Counted from the first letter of the stretch, positions 38,916-48,383 are shown. The stretch: DNA of 64,000 nucleotides from Streptacidiphilus carbonis (GCF_000787775.1 NZ_BBPM01000001.1:100207-164206); one strand, 5' to 3'. Program-made: numbers and translations. Notes: generated by a model from the sequence alone, not told the origin.

Positions 38916-39902
38916 TCACTGCCCCTTGGGTCGCGGCTCCTTCCGTCGTGCCACGTCCGACACCGGCCCCAGGTGGGCGAGCTTGTCGGGGTTGGACACC
39001 GAGTGGATCGCCCGGACCGCTCCGTCGGCGATCTCCAGCTCGACCACACTGGCCACCCGTCCCCCGGCGTCGCACAGCACGGCGCCGGGGCGGCCGTTGA
39101 CCCAGGCCGGCCGCAGTGAGATCTCCATCATCCGGACTCGGCGCAGCCCGCCGACCAGCAGTTGTGCGACGTGCTGCGGGTCGACCACCGGCTTCCTGAC
39201 CGCCCGGGCCTTGCCGCCGCCGTCCCCGTGGAAGACCACGTCGGGGGCGAGCATGCCGAGCAGCGAGTCCATGTCGCCGCCGGCGGCGGCCTCGAAGAAC
39301 CGGCGGGCCAGCTCCTCGCCTGCCGCCCGCCGCTCCGGGCGAGGGGCGCTGTCGCGCCCCTGCTCTGCGGTGCCGATGCGCTGCCGGGCCCGCGCGAAGA
39401 CCTGCCGGCAGTTCACCTCGGTCTTGCCGGTGATCCTGGCCACGTCCGGGTAGCCGTACCCGAACACCTCGCGCAGCATGAAGACCGCCCGCTCCACCGG
39501 GGAGAGCGACTCCAGCAGCACCAGGAACGCCATCGACAGCGAGTCGGCCAGCTCGGCGTGCTCGGCCGGGCCCTGCCCGTCCGACGGCACGACGACGGGT
39601 TCGGGCAGCCAGTCCCCCACGTAGGTCTCCCGCCGCACCCGTGCCGAACGCAGGTGGTTGATGCCGAGTCGGGTCACCGACGTGGTCAGGTACGCCTTCG
39701 GATCGTTGATCACGGTCCCGGCCCGGCGCGCACGGGTCATGCCCAGGAACGCGTCCTGGACGACGTCCTCGGCGTCGCCGACGGAGCCGGTCATCCCGTA
39801 GGCGATGGAGAACAGCAGCGGTCGGTAGCCGGCCCCGAGGGTGTCGTCGTCAGCCGCCTCGGAAGCGGGTTCCCTGTCGTCAACGCGCATGCCGGTGCTC
39901 AT
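38916..39902 (-). CDS. ECF41-type RNA polymerase sigma factor (SigJ-like) with SnoaL-like C-terminal domain
   Basis: 328 residues. Region 2 (RPLLFSIAYGMTGSVGDAED, about 28-95) and region 4 (LSPVERAVFMLREVFGYGYP, EVNCRQVFARARQRI, about 130-185) are followed by a SnoaL-like domain (about 205-315). The linker DGGGKARAV and the terminal NPDKL are hallmarks of ECF41 factors, in which the extra domain replaces a separate anti-sigma and controls activity. Such factors usually control a neighbouring oxidoreductase or carboxymuconolactone decarboxylase; here the next gene is a membrane protein instead. Confidence 0.93.
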   Translation of the reverse strand: MSTGMRVDDREPASEAADDDTLGAGYRPLLFSIAYGMTGSVGDAEDVVQDAFLGMTRARRAGTVINDPKAYLTTSVTRLGINHLRSARVRRETYVGDWLPEPVVVPSDGQGPAEHAELADSLSMAFLVLLESLSPVERAVFMLREVFGYGYPDVARITGKTEVNCRQVFARARQRIGTAEQGRDSAPRPERRAAGEELARRFFEAAAGGDMDSLLGMLAPDVVFHGDGGGKARAVRKPVVDPQHVAQLLVGGLRRVRMMEISLRPAWVNGRPGAVLCDAGGRVASVVELEIADGAVRAIHSVSNPDKLAHLGPVSDVARRKEPRPKGQ

Positions 39903-40040
39903 TTCCCTGCCCTCATGTCCGAATCCGAGGTCTGCTCCGTGTCCGTCATGCCCTCTGGGACAGGACGCCCCCCTCGGCTGTGACGCATTGTGACCCGGAT
40001 CACATCGATCTGGACGCTGCGCGGGATGAAACACTTGGGC

Positions 40041-42101
40041 ATGACCGAAGAGGACCCGTATCTGTGGCTCGAGGACGTGACCGGCGAGCAGGCCCTGGAC
40101 TGGGTGCGCGCCCGCAACGCGGAGTCGACCGGCCGGTTCGCCACCGGCCAGGCGTTCGACGAGCTGCGTGACAGCCTCCGGGCCGTGCTGGACGCGGACG
40201 AGAGGATCCCCTACGTGACGCGCCGCGGCGCGCACCTCTACAACTTCTGGCAGGACGCCGACCACCCGCGCGGGCTGTGGCGGCGCACCACCCTGGCGGA
40301 GTACCGCACCGACGCCCCGGCCTGGGACGTGCTCCTGGACGTCGACGCGCTCGCCCGGGACGAGGACGAGAACTGGGTCTGGCACGGCGCCGCGGTGCTG
40401 CGCCCGGACCACCGGCTGGCCCTGGTCCACCTCTCCCGCGGCGGTGCGGACGCCTCCGTGGTGCGGGAGTTCGACCTGGAGGAGCGCCGCTTCGTCAAGG
40501 ACGGCTTCGTGCTCCCCGAGGCCAAGAGCACGGTCGGTTGGATCGACGCCGACCGGGTCTACCTCGGGACGGACTTCGGCGAGGGCTCGCTCACGGACTC
40601 CGGCTATCCGCGGTTCGCGAAGGAGTGGCGCCGCGGCACCCCGCCGGACCAGGCGGTGACGGTGTTCGAGGGCGGGCCCGAGGACGTGTCGGTCAGCGCC
40701 CACCACGACCCGACGCCCGGCTTCGAGCGCGACTTCGTGCACCGGTCGATCGACTTCTACCGCACCGAGTTCCATCTGCGTCCGGCCGGGGGCGGCGACC
40801 TGGTGCGGATCGAGGTGCCCGAGGACGCGCTGGCGTCGGTGCGGCGCGAGTGGCTGCTGGTGCGGACCCGCTCGCCGTGGCGGGTCGGCGGCCGGGAGCA
40901 TCCGGCGGGCGCGCTGCTGGCCATCGGCTTCGAGGAGTTCCTGGCCGGGGGACGGGACTTCACCACCGTCTTCACCCCGGACGCCCGCACCTCGCTGGAG
41001 GACTACCGGTGGACCCGGAACCACCTGCTGCTGACCGTGCTGCGCGATGTGACCAGTGAGCTGCGGGTGCTCACCCCGGACGCCGCGGGCCCCTGGGCGT
41101 CCGCGCCGCTGACCGGGGCGGTGCCGCTGGGCACTGCCGGGATCATCGACACCAGTCCGGACGAGGACGACGAGTACCTGACCGTCACCAGCGGCTTCAC
41201 CACGCCGCCGGTGCTCAGCCGCGGCGTGGTCGGCGGAGGTGTCGAGGTGCTCAAGCAGAACCCGGCCTTCTTCGACGCCGAGGGGACGGACGTCGAGCAG
41301 TACTTCGCCATTTCGGAGGACGGCACCCGGATCCCCTACTTCGTGGTCCGCCCCCGCGGCGGGGCCGGGGGCGGTGGGGCCGGGGCCGGCGGGGCCGGGG
41401 CCGGCGGGCGGACGCTGCTGACCGGCTACGGCGGCTTCGAGGTGGCGCTGACCCCCGACTACCTGACCGTCGAGGGCCGGGGGTGGGTGGCGCGCGGCGG
41501 CACCTATGTGCTGGCCAACATCCGCGGCGGCGGCGAGTACGGCCCGGAGTGGCACACCCAGGCGGTCAAGGCCGGACGGCACAAGGTCTACGAGGACTTC
41601 GCGGCCGTGGCCCGGGACCTGGTCCGACGGGGCGTCACCACCCCGGAGCGGCTGGCGGTCCAGGGCGGCAGCAACGGCGGGCTGCTGATGGGCGTGATGC
41701 TCACCCGCTACCCGGAGCTGTTCGCGGCCATCGCCGCCCAGGTCCCGCTGCTGGACATGAAGCGCTACCACCGGCTGCTCGCCGGGGCCTCCTGGACGGC
41801 GGAGTACGGCGACCCGGACGACCCGGCCGAGTGGACCTACATCAGCGCGTACTCGCCGTACCACAACCTCCGTGCGCAGCCCGGCTATCCGCCCGTCCTG
41901 TTCGCCACCTCCACCCGGGACGACCGGGTCCACCCGGGCCACGCCCGCAAGATGGCGGCCCGGATGCTGGAGCTGGGCCACTCCGTCGACTACTACGAGA
42001 ACACCGAGGGCGGTCACGGCGGCGCGTCCAACAACGAGCAGACCGCCTTCAAGTGGGCACTGGTGCTGGACTACCTCTGGAGGCACACCGGATCGTCCTG
42101 A
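40041..42101 (+). CDS. prolyl oligopeptidase family serine peptidase
   Basis: 686 residues, the expected size. An N-terminal propeller (about 70-390) precedes the alpha/beta hydrolase part. The catalytic Ser is at about 544 in GGSNGG, Asp at about 627 in TRDDRV, His at about 659 in EGGHGG. The family cuts short peptides after Pro. ATG at 40041 gives the usual N terminus MTEEDPYLWLEDV; ATG at 40026 is possible. A Gly/Ala repeat (GGAGGGGAGAGGAGAGG, about 445-461) sits at the junction of the two domains and is an insertion. No signal peptide, so it acts in the cytosol. It is divergent from the sigma gene. Confidence 0.93.
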   Translation: MTEEDPYLWLEDVTGEQALDWVRARNAESTGRFATGQAFDELRDSLRAVLDADERIPYVTRRGAHLYNFWQDADHPRGLWRRTTLAEYRTDAPAWDVLLDVDALARDEDENWVWHGAAVLRPDHRLALVHLSRGGADASVVREFDLEERRFVKDGFVLPEAKSTVGWIDADRVYLGTDFGEGSLTDSGYPRFAKEWRRGTPPDQAVTVFEGGPEDVSVSAHHDPTPGFERDFVHRSIDFYRTEFHLRPAGGGDLVRIEVPEDALASVRREWLLVRTRSPWRVGGREHPAGALLAIGFEEFLAGGRDFTTVFTPDARTSLEDYRWTRNHLLLTVLRDVTSELRVLTPDAAGPWASAPLTGAVPLGTAGIIDTSPDEDDEYLTVTSGFTTPPVLSRGVVGGGVEVLKQNPAFFDAEGTDVEQYFAISEDGTRIPYFVVRPRGGAGGGGAGAGGAGAGGRTLLTGYGGFEVALTPDYLTVEGRGWVARGGTYVLANIRGGGEYGPEWHTQAVKAGRHKVYEDFAAVARDLVRRGVTTPERLAVQGGSNGGLLMGVMLTRYPELFAAIAAQVPLLDMKRYHRLLAGASWTAEYGDPDDPAEWTYISAYSPYHNLRAQPGYPPVLFATSTRDDRVHPGHARKMAARMLELGHSVDYYENTEGGHGGASNNEQTAFKWALVLDYLWRHTGSS

Positions 42102-42163
42102 GGCGCCAGCAGCACGCTCTCTTCCAAGGTGCTGCGTAAGATTTTCCATTCCTGATGAGAACC

Positions 42164-42192
42164 TTGCGGCATTTCAGTGTGCTCTGTACGGT
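42164..42192 (+). promoter_or_regulatory. promoter of the GH87-like gene
   Basis: TTGCGG (42164-42169) and TACGGT (42187-42192) are spaced by 17 nt and lie 40 bp before the start codon. Confidence 0.45.
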
Positions 42193-42231
42193 CGGGGCGC
42201 CCGCCACCTGAGTTCCCTGAAGGAGTGCCAG

Positions 42232-45066
42232 ATGCGTGAGACCAGAGGACGCTTACTCGGCACGGGGTTCCTCCCGCGCCTGCTGGTGGCCCTTGTCGCC
42301 GTGCTCGGCCTGGTGTGGACCGCCTCCGCACCGGCCGAAGCCGCCTCCCGCACCGCCGCCGCCGGGGCGGCGCCCGCAGTGAGCACCGCTGCGAGCACCG
42401 CCGCGGGTGCCACCACGCCGTTCGCCACCTACGAGGCCGAGGCCGGGACCCTGGGCGGTGGCGCCGCCGCGGTGTCGCTGACCGCGGCGCCGACGACGCA
42501 GTACTCCAGCGCCGCACTTGAGGCGTCCGGCCACGCCTACGTCCATCTGGGCGCCACCGGGCAGTCGGTGCGGTGGACCAACAACACCGGTCAGCCCATC
42601 AGCTTCATCAACGTCCGTGCCAGCATCCCGGACTCCGCCTCGGGCGGCGGCATCACCGGCACGCTGGACCTCTATGTCGACGGCACCTTCCGGCAGGCGC
42701 TGAACCTCAACTCCAGGCAGACCTGGGTCTACGAGGGCACCAACTACAACAACAGCGACGACCAGACCCCGGCGGACGGCGACCCGCGGGTGTTCTTCGA
42801 CGAGTCGCACACCTTCGTCACCGGCACGCCCATCCCGGCCGGCAGCACCTTCTCGCTGCAGAAGGACGCCGCCAACAGCGCCTCCTCCTACGACATCGAC
42901 TCCATCGACGTGGAGAACCCGCCGGCGCCGATCGCCCAGCCCGCGAACTCGATCTCCATCACCAGCTGCGGCGCGGTGGCGGACGACAACCCGACCAACG
43001 GGGCCGCCGACAGCCAGGCGGTGGACAGCACCGCCGCCATCCAGAACTGCATCAACCAGGCGCAGTCGCAGCGGAAGACGCTCTGGCTGCCGCAGGGCAC
43101 CTTCTATGTGAAGGGGACGACGGGTCTGCAGGCCCAGGGCATCACCATCGCGGGTGCCGGGATGTGGTACACGACCGTCTACCGTGACGTTCCGCTGCCC
43201 AACAGCACTCCGCTGGCCGCGCTGTTCTCGGTGACCTCGTGCGCGGTCGAGGACTTCCACATCGACGCCAACGCAACCAGCCGCGGCACGGCGGGCGGCG
43301 ACGGCGGCGCCATGGACACCACCGGTACCAACTGGGTGGCCGACGGGATCTGGTCCCAGCACACCGAGTCCGGCTTCTGGGCCTCCGGCACCGGCGGCAA
43401 GGTCGAGAACAGCCGGCTGACCTCGATCTGGGCCGACGGGATCAACCTCAACAACGTCTCGCTCAACGCGGACACCGGCAACAACCTGACCGCCACCGGC
43501 AACTTCGTGCGCGGCACCGGCGACGACGCGATGGCGATCAACTCGGTCAACTACAACACCAACGGCAGCACCACGACCTACTACAACCCGATGACCGACA
43601 TCACCATGACCAACAACACCACGATCGCCCCCTGGGGCGGCAAGGGCATCGGGATCTACGGCGGCAGCGGCCATCTGGTCAGCGACAACTACATCAGCGA
43701 CACCGCGCGCTACATCGGCCTGGGCGCGGGCCGGTTCGGGGTCAACGGCAGCGACCTGCTGTCGGCCACGGTGTCCGGAAACGTCGTGGTCCGGTCCGGC
43801 GGCAACGCCTACAGCCAGGGCCAGCCCGCGATGCAGATCGGCAACGGCGGCGACGGCCAGAACGTGGGCGTGGTCGACCATGTCACCGAGACCGGCAACA
43901 CCGTGGTCGATTCGCTGTACGACGGGATCGGCTTCTCGACCTCGACCAACACGCTGCTGCAGAACAACACGGTCACGTCCCCCGGCCGCAACGGCGTGGT
44001 GATCGCGCCGCCGTTCTACCCGGCGCCCACGGGGTCGGCGACCGTCACCGGCAACACCGTCACCGGGTTGAAGGCCGGCGCTTCGGGCTTCGTCGACAAC
44101 TCCAGCGGCTTCACCGCCACCCAGAGCAACAACAGCTGGCAGGGCGGCACCGGACCGGTCGAGGCGCCCTACGGCGGGACCCCGGCCGCCGTTCCTGGCA
44201 CCGTCCAGGCCGAGAACTACGACACCGGCGGCCAGGGCCTCGCCTACAACGTCACCTCGGTCAACGGATCCGGGAACGCCTACCGGGCCGACGGCGTCGA
44301 CCTGGAGACGACTTCGGACACCGGCGGCGGCTACGACCTCGGCTGGACCACCGGAGGCCAGTGGTTCCGCTACACGGTGAACGTCGCCACGGCCGGGACC
44401 TACGCCGTCAGCCTGCGGCTCGCCGCTCCCAGCGCGGTGTCCGGCGCGCTGCACATCTCCAACGCGTCAGGCGCCGATCTGAGCGGCGCGGTGGCCGTAC
44501 CGGCCACCGGCGGGTTCCAGACCTGGACCACCGTGACGGCCGGTGTCACACTGCCGGCCGGGCAGCAGGTGCTGACGGTCAACCAGGACGCCGGCGGCTG
44601 GAACCTCAACAGCCTCGCCTTCGCGGCGAGCGGTGGCGGCACCCCGCCCAGTACCGACCTCGCGGCGGGCAGGACGACCAGCGAGTCCAGCCACACCCAG
44701 GGCTATGCGTCGTCGAACGTGACCGACGGCAACCGGTCGAGCTACTGGGAGAGCGCCAACAACGCCTTCCCGCAGTGGGTCCAGGTGGATCTGGGCTCCG
44801 CGCAGAGTGTGTCCCGGGTCGTCCTCCAACTGCCGACGGCCGGTTGGGGCGCCCGTACCCAGACGCTGTCGCTGCTGGCGGGCACCGACGGCTCCACCTT
44901 CAGCACGGTGAAGGCGTCGGCGGCCTACACCTTCGACCCGGCCGCCGCCAACACCGTCACCATCACCTTCCCGGCGACCACCCAGCGCTACTTCCGGGTG
45001 AACATCACGGCCAACACGGGCTGGCCGGCCGGCCAGCTCTCGGAGTTCCAGGTCTGGAACACCTGA
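42232..45066 (+). CDS. secreted GH87-like (mycodextranase-type) beta-helix glucanase with three carbohydrate-binding modules
   Basis: 944 residues. AAGGAG precedes the ATG. A signal peptide (to about residue 38, APAEAA) and Ala/Thr linker lead to a beta-sandwich module (about 60-235, YEAEAGTLGGG to YDIDSIDVENP). A right-handed beta-helix catalytic part follows (about 240-640), opening with the pectate-lyase-superfamily block CGAVADDNPTNGAADSQAVD and ALWLPQGTFYVKG-like turns, with GTGDDAMAI containing candidate acidic residues. Then come a CBM6-like module (AVPGTVQAENYDTGGQG, about 655-790) and a discoidin/F5-8-type C domain (about 800-944). The order matches GH87 alpha-1,3-glucanases that attack fungal wall or bacterial alpha-glucan. 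Exact specificity is not proven. Confidence 0.83.
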   Translation: MRETRGRLLGTGFLPRLLVALVAVLGLVWTASAPAEAASRTAAAGAAPAVSTAASTAAGATTPFATYEAEAGTLGGGAAAVSLTAAPTTQYSSAALEASGHAYVHLGATGQSVRWTNNTGQPISFINVRASIPDSASGGGITGTLDLYVDGTFRQALNLNSRQTWVYEGTNYNNSDDQTPADGDPRVFFDESHTFVTGTPIPAGSTFSLQKDAANSASSYDIDSIDVENPPAPIAQPANSISITSCGAVADDNPTNGAADSQAVDSTAAIQNCINQAQSQRKTLWLPQGTFYVKGTTGLQAQGITIAGAGMWYTTVYRDVPLPNSTPLAALFSVTSCAVEDFHIDANATSRGTAGGDGGAMDTTGTNWVADGIWSQHTESGFWASGTGGKVENSRLTSIWADGINLNNVSLNADTGNNLTATGNFVRGTGDDAMAINSVNYNTNGSTTTYYNPMTDITMTNNTTIAPWGGKGIGIYGGSGHLVSDNYISDTARYIGLGAGRFGVNGSDLLSATVSGNVVVRSGGNAYSQGQPAMQIGNGGDGQNVGVVDHVTETGNTVVDSLYDGIGFSTSTNTLLQNNTVTSPGRNGVVIAPPFYPAPTGSATVTGNTVTGLKAGASGFVDNSSGFTATQSNNSWQGGTGPVEAPYGGTPAAVPGTVQAENYDTGGQGLAYNVTSVNGSGNAYRADGVDLETTSDTGGGYDLGWTTGGQWFRYTVNVATAGTYAVSLRLAAPSAVSGALHISNASGADLSGAVAVPATGGFQTWTTVTAGVTLPAGQQVLTVNQDAGGWNLNSLAFAASGGGTPPSTDLAAGRTTSESSHTQGYASSNVTDGNRSSYWESANNAFPQWVQVDLGSAQSVSRVVLQLPTAGWGARTQTLSLLAGTDGSTFSTVKASAAYTFDPAAANTVTITFPATTQRYFRVNITANTGWPAGQLSEFQVWNT

Positions 45067-45330
45067 GCCGGTCCGGCGATCGCCCGCCTGAACGATCGGC
45101 CTCCTGACCGAATGCCCGACAGTCCGCGCCGGCGGGCGGTCGGGCATTCGCCGGTCGGTCGGCGGCCGCTCGCCGCAGCGTCGCCCGGGACCGTCGGGCC
45201 GCACCGCCCCTCTGGCTGATGCCGCGTCGGCCGACGACGCGGGGGGTGCGGAGGGCCGACCTTCCGGTTCGTCCGGATAGGCTGGCCAGGGCCCCGAGCG
45301 GTGGGGCGCGATCGAGAGGAGCGTGTGCGG

Positions 45331-46206
45331 ATGGCGCAGCGTGTCGTCGTCACCGGCGGAAGCGGCAAACTGGGGCGGGCCTGTGTCCGAGACCTGGTCG
45401 AGCACGGCTGGGACGTGGTGAACGCCGACAGCACGGCGCCCGCCGAGCCGTTGTGCCCGTTCGTGCGGGTGGACCTCACCGACTTCGGACAGACGGTCGA
45501 GGCGCTCACCGGCATCGACGACCGCTACCACGGGGTCGACGCGGTGGTGCACCTGGCGGCGATCCCGGCACCCGGTCTGGTGCCCAACGCCGCGACCTTC
45601 CGCAACAACGTGCCGGCCAGCTACAACGTCTTCGCCGCCGCGAAGCAGGCCGGCATCCGCAATGTGGTGTGGGCGTCCAGCGAGACGGTGCTCGGGCTGC
45701 CCTTCGAGACCCCGCCGCCCTACATCCCGGCCGACGAGGAGTACCCGCCCAGCCCGGAGAGCGTCTACTCGCTGGGCAAGCACCTCGAAGAGATGATGGC
45801 GGGTCAGTTCTGCCGCTGGGACCCCGAGTTGAAGATGGTCGGGCTGCGCTTCTCCAATGTCATGGATCCGGCCGACTATGCGGAGTTCCCCGGCTTCGAC
45901 GCGGACGCCCGGCTGCGGAGCTGGAACCTGTGGTCCTACATCGACGCCCGCGACGGCGCCCAGGCGGTGCGCCGGGCGCTGGAGTACCGGGCCACCGGGG
46001 TCGAGGTGTTCGTGATCGCCAGTCCGGACACGGTGATGTCGCGCCCCACCAGCGAGTTGATCGCCGAGGTGTTCCCGGACGTGCCGGTGCGCCGCGAGGT
46101 GGGTCCGCACGAGACCCTGCTGTCGATCGACAAGGCCCGCAGGCTGCTGGGCTACGACCCGAAGCACAGCTGGCGCGACGAGTTCCGCGACGGGGCCGTC
46201 GGCTGA
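45331..46206 (+). CDS. NAD(P)-dependent epimerase/dehydratase (extended SDR)
   Basis: 291 residues. The Rossmann motif VVVTGGSGKLGRA is at the N terminus, AVVHLAAIPAPG follows, and the catalytic YxxxK is YSLGK with SSETV as the Ser site. Extended SDRs modify sugar nucleotides or uronic acids; uronate dehydrogenase-like members look similar. ATG at 45331 is used, 9 nt after AGGAG. It lies between two polysaccharide-degrading enzymes and ends at a perfect terminator. Confidence 0.88.
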   Translation: MAQRVVVTGGSGKLGRACVRDLVEHGWDVVNADSTAPAEPLCPFVRVDLTDFGQTVEALTGIDDRYHGVDAVVHLAAIPAPGLVPNAATFRNNVPASYNVFAAAKQAGIRNVVWASSETVLGLPFETPPPYIPADEEYPPSPESVYSLGKHLEEMMAGQFCRWDPELKMVGLRFSNVMDPADYAEFPGFDADARLRSWNLWSYIDARDGAQAVRRALEYRATGVEVFVIASPDTVMSRPTSELIAEVFPDVPVRREVGPHETLLSIDKARRLLGYDPKHSWRDEFRDGAVG

Positions 46207-46213
46207 GGCACAA

Positions 46214-46250
46214 GGCAGGGCCTCCGGTGGGTGCCACCGGAGGCCCTGCC
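46214..46250. terminator. bidirectional terminator between epimerase and GH55-like genes
   Basis: GGCAGGGCCTCCGGTGG (46214-46230) and CCACCGGAGGCCCTGCC (46234-46250) form a perfect 17-bp stem with a 3-nt loop between two convergent genes. Confidence 0.92.
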
Positions 46251-46270
46251 TGCTGTTCCGCCGCCCGGGG

Positions 46271-48085
46271 TCAGACGCTGCCGACCCCGTTCGAGTAGCC
46301 GGTCATGTTGAAGGTGCCGAAGCCGTTCTGCACCGGGTTGCCGGTGTTGTTGATGCAGTGCAGGATGCCGCCGCCGCCCGGGCCGTTCAGGCAGACGGTC
46401 ATCAGGTCGGTGAAGACCACACCGGGGGCGTCCGGGACCTCGTAGGCCCGGTCGGTGTAGATGTCGGCGTTCAGGTCGAAGAAGCAGTAGCTGCCCAGGC
46501 CCCAGGCCTGGTGGTGCCGGACGTGGTCGCCGACCTTGTAGGCGGCGTAGCCGTTGGTGCTGCCGTGCACCCACGCGGACTGGGTGGGCACGTCGTAGGG
46601 ATGCTCGTTCTGGAAGAAGTAGGTGCGACCCTCCTCGCCGTTCCAGAGCACCTCGTACTTCTGGTAGTGCTCGACGGCGAGGCCGTAGGCGGTGACCCGG
46701 TCGCCGTTGACGAGGAAGCCGGTGTCGGCCGGGTTGACCGCCCAGCCGACGGTGCCGTCGTCGCCGTGGTCCGCGCGCCACAGCCAGAGGTTGTCGCAGA
46801 TCACGTCGTTGCTGTCGAGCTGGATACTGACGGTGGCGCCGCCGGCCAGCGCGCCGCCGATACGGGCGTAGACGTCGAACAGGACGGTGGGGTCCGCGCT
46901 GTGCCGGGTCCGGCTGCGGCCGTGGCCGACCCGGAGCAGCACCGGGGAGTTGGCGGAGGCGGCCTCCAGCAGCACGCCGGCCACGGTGACTCCGCCGACG
47001 TCGGCGACCTCGATCAGCGAATTGCCGTGCGTGGCCTGCAGGGTGGCCAGGCCGATGCCGAGTACCACGGTGCCGGGCCGGTTCACCCGCAGGGCGGAGG
47101 AGAGCGCGTAGACGCCCGGGGTGAACAGCAGGTGGTGCCCGCGGTCCAGGGCCTGGTTCAGGGTGTCGGCGGAGTCGCCGGGGCGGGCCACATGGAAGTG
47201 GGACAGCGGGATGCTGTGTCCGGCGGTGTGGCCGGAGGCCCAGGTGGTCCCGGCGGAGTTGCTGTGCAGTGAGGGGACGAAGACGCTGTAGGAGCCGTCG
47301 CGGGCCACGGTGAGGAACGGCTTCTCACGCACGGTCGGGGTCCGGTCGGCCACGGTCCAGGCCGGGTTGGGGAAGTGCTGCGCCGGGGCGCCCTCGGTGC
47401 CGACGAAGACCATGTTCCAGTTGGAGCCGACCCAGCTGCCGAAGCTGTCGTTGCGGGACAGCCACTGCTGCTGCGACCCGGAGTCGACCTGGCCGTCCAC
47501 CACGCTGTCGGCCAGGAAGCCGCCACTGGACCACCGGTTGCCGGGCGGGCTGGGCCACAGGGTCATGTCGCCCTTGATGTGGGCGCGGCGCATCGGCCCG
47601 GCCTGGGCCACCGCCCAGCGCTCCAGGCCGTCCGGCGGCACGATGCACAGGTTCTCGGCGGCGCGCCAGAAGTTCTGGGTGCCGTTGCCCTGCAACCACT
47701 GGGCGTCGACGGTGACATGACCGTTGATCACCACGTCGTCGGGGCTGTCGCCGAGGCCGAGCACATGGGTGTAGAAGCCGACATTGACATCGACGTTGTA
47801 CGTCCCGGGCCGGAAGGCCAGGGCGTAGCGCTCGGTGCCGAACTGGTTCGACTGCTGAGTGTTGAACACGGCGTCGACCTGGGCCTGGATCGCCGCGTCG
47901 CCCATGGACGGGTCGAAGACCAGGACATTGGGGCCGAGGCCGGCTCCTCCGCCGTGAGCCGGGGAGGGGCCCTGGTCGGAGGACGAGGCGAACGCCGGTC
48001 CACCGGCGAGGGTGCCGACCAGCGGCAATGCGGCGGCGACGGCCGCCCCGCGGAGGACGGAACGGCGGTTGGGGCTGACGGGCAT
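46271..48085 (-). CDS. Tat-exported GH55-like beta-1,3-glucanase
   Basis: 604 residues. A twin-arginine signal (SPNRRSVLRGAAVAAALP) leads a two-part beta-helix protein. Blocks such as NVLVFDPSMGDAAIQAQVDA, ALAFRPGTYNVDVNVGFYT, VLGLGDSPDDVVING, LLFTPGVYALSSALRVN and YFFQNEHPYDVPTQSAW resemble GH55 laminarinases of streptomycetes. Relatives are often mislabelled as adenylyl cyclase or factor 5/8 proteins. ATG at 48085, with GGGAG just upstream, is preferred to 48100. A CebR-like palindrome precedes it, which suits control by a glucan-derived oligosaccharide. Glucanase activity is inferred. Confidence 0.8.
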   Translation of the reverse strand: MPVSPNRRSVLRGAAVAAALPLVGTLAGGPAFASSSDQGPSPAHGGGAGLGPNVLVFDPSMGDAAIQAQVDAVFNTQQSNQFGTERYALAFRPGTYNVDVNVGFYTHVLGLGDSPDDVVINGHVTVDAQWLQGNGTQNFWRAAENLCIVPPDGLERWAVAQAGPMRRAHIKGDMTLWPSPPGNRWSSGGFLADSVVDGQVDSGSQQQWLSRNDSFGSWVGSNWNMVFVGTEGAPAQHFPNPAWTVADRTPTVREKPFLTVARDGSYSVFVPSLHSNSAGTTWASGHTAGHSIPLSHFHVARPGDSADTLNQALDRGHHLLFTPGVYALSSALRVNRPGTVVLGIGLATLQATHGNSLIEVADVGGVTVAGVLLEAASANSPVLLRVGHGRSRTRHSADPTVLFDVYARIGGALAGGATVSIQLDSNDVICDNLWLWRADHGDDGTVGWAVNPADTGFLVNGDRVTAYGLAVEHYQKYEVLWNGEEGRTYFFQNEHPYDVPTQSAWVHGSTNGYAAYKVGDHVRHHQAWGLGSYCFFDLNADIYTDRAYEVPDAPGVVFTDLMTVCLNGPGGGGILHCINNTGNPVQNGFGTFNMTGYSNGVGSV

Positions 48086-48140
48086 GGCTCTCCCTGGCAT
48101 GGTGGGTGGGGAGGGAGGTGCGGGTGCTGCGGGAGCGATC

Positions 48141-48154
48141 AGAGAGCGCTCTCA
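48141..48154. promoter_or_regulatory. CebR-like LacI-family operator before the GH55-like gene
   Basis: AGAGAGCGCTCTCA contains the perfect 12-bp palindrome GAGAGCGCTCTC and resembles the CebR site TGGGAGCGCTCCCA known from Streptomyces cellulose and cello-oligosaccharide genes. It is 56 bp before the start codon. Confidence 0.6.
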
Positions 48155-48267
48155 GGGGGAAGTGAAGCACTTGGCTCATGGACCGTCAATGGTCTGTAGG
48201 CAGGTAAGCACCGGGTGACGTGTCCGCGTTCAGTTGCTGAAGGAATCGGCTGGCGGCCCGCTGCACA

Positions 48268-48301
48268 CCGTGCCGCCGGCCCGCGGGGACGGGCGGCACG
48301 G
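48268..48301 (-). terminator. terminator of the hydroxyquinol operon
   Basis: CCGTGCCGCC (48268-48277) and GGCGGCACGG (48292-48301) form a 10-bp stem, about 80 nt beyond the flavin hydroxylase stop on the minus strand. Confidence 0.65.
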
Positions 48302-48383
48302 CGCGGAACCGCAGGACGGCTCAGGGGAGTCGGGTCGGGTCGGCGAGGTAGGACTGGGTGCGGGTGACCCGGTTCGCTCCCGG

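Noticed and set aside
46271-48085. annotation as adenylyl cyclase
   Set aside because: Relatives carry that name in databases, but no cyclase motif is visible; beta-helix blocks and a Tat signal fit a GH55-like enzyme.
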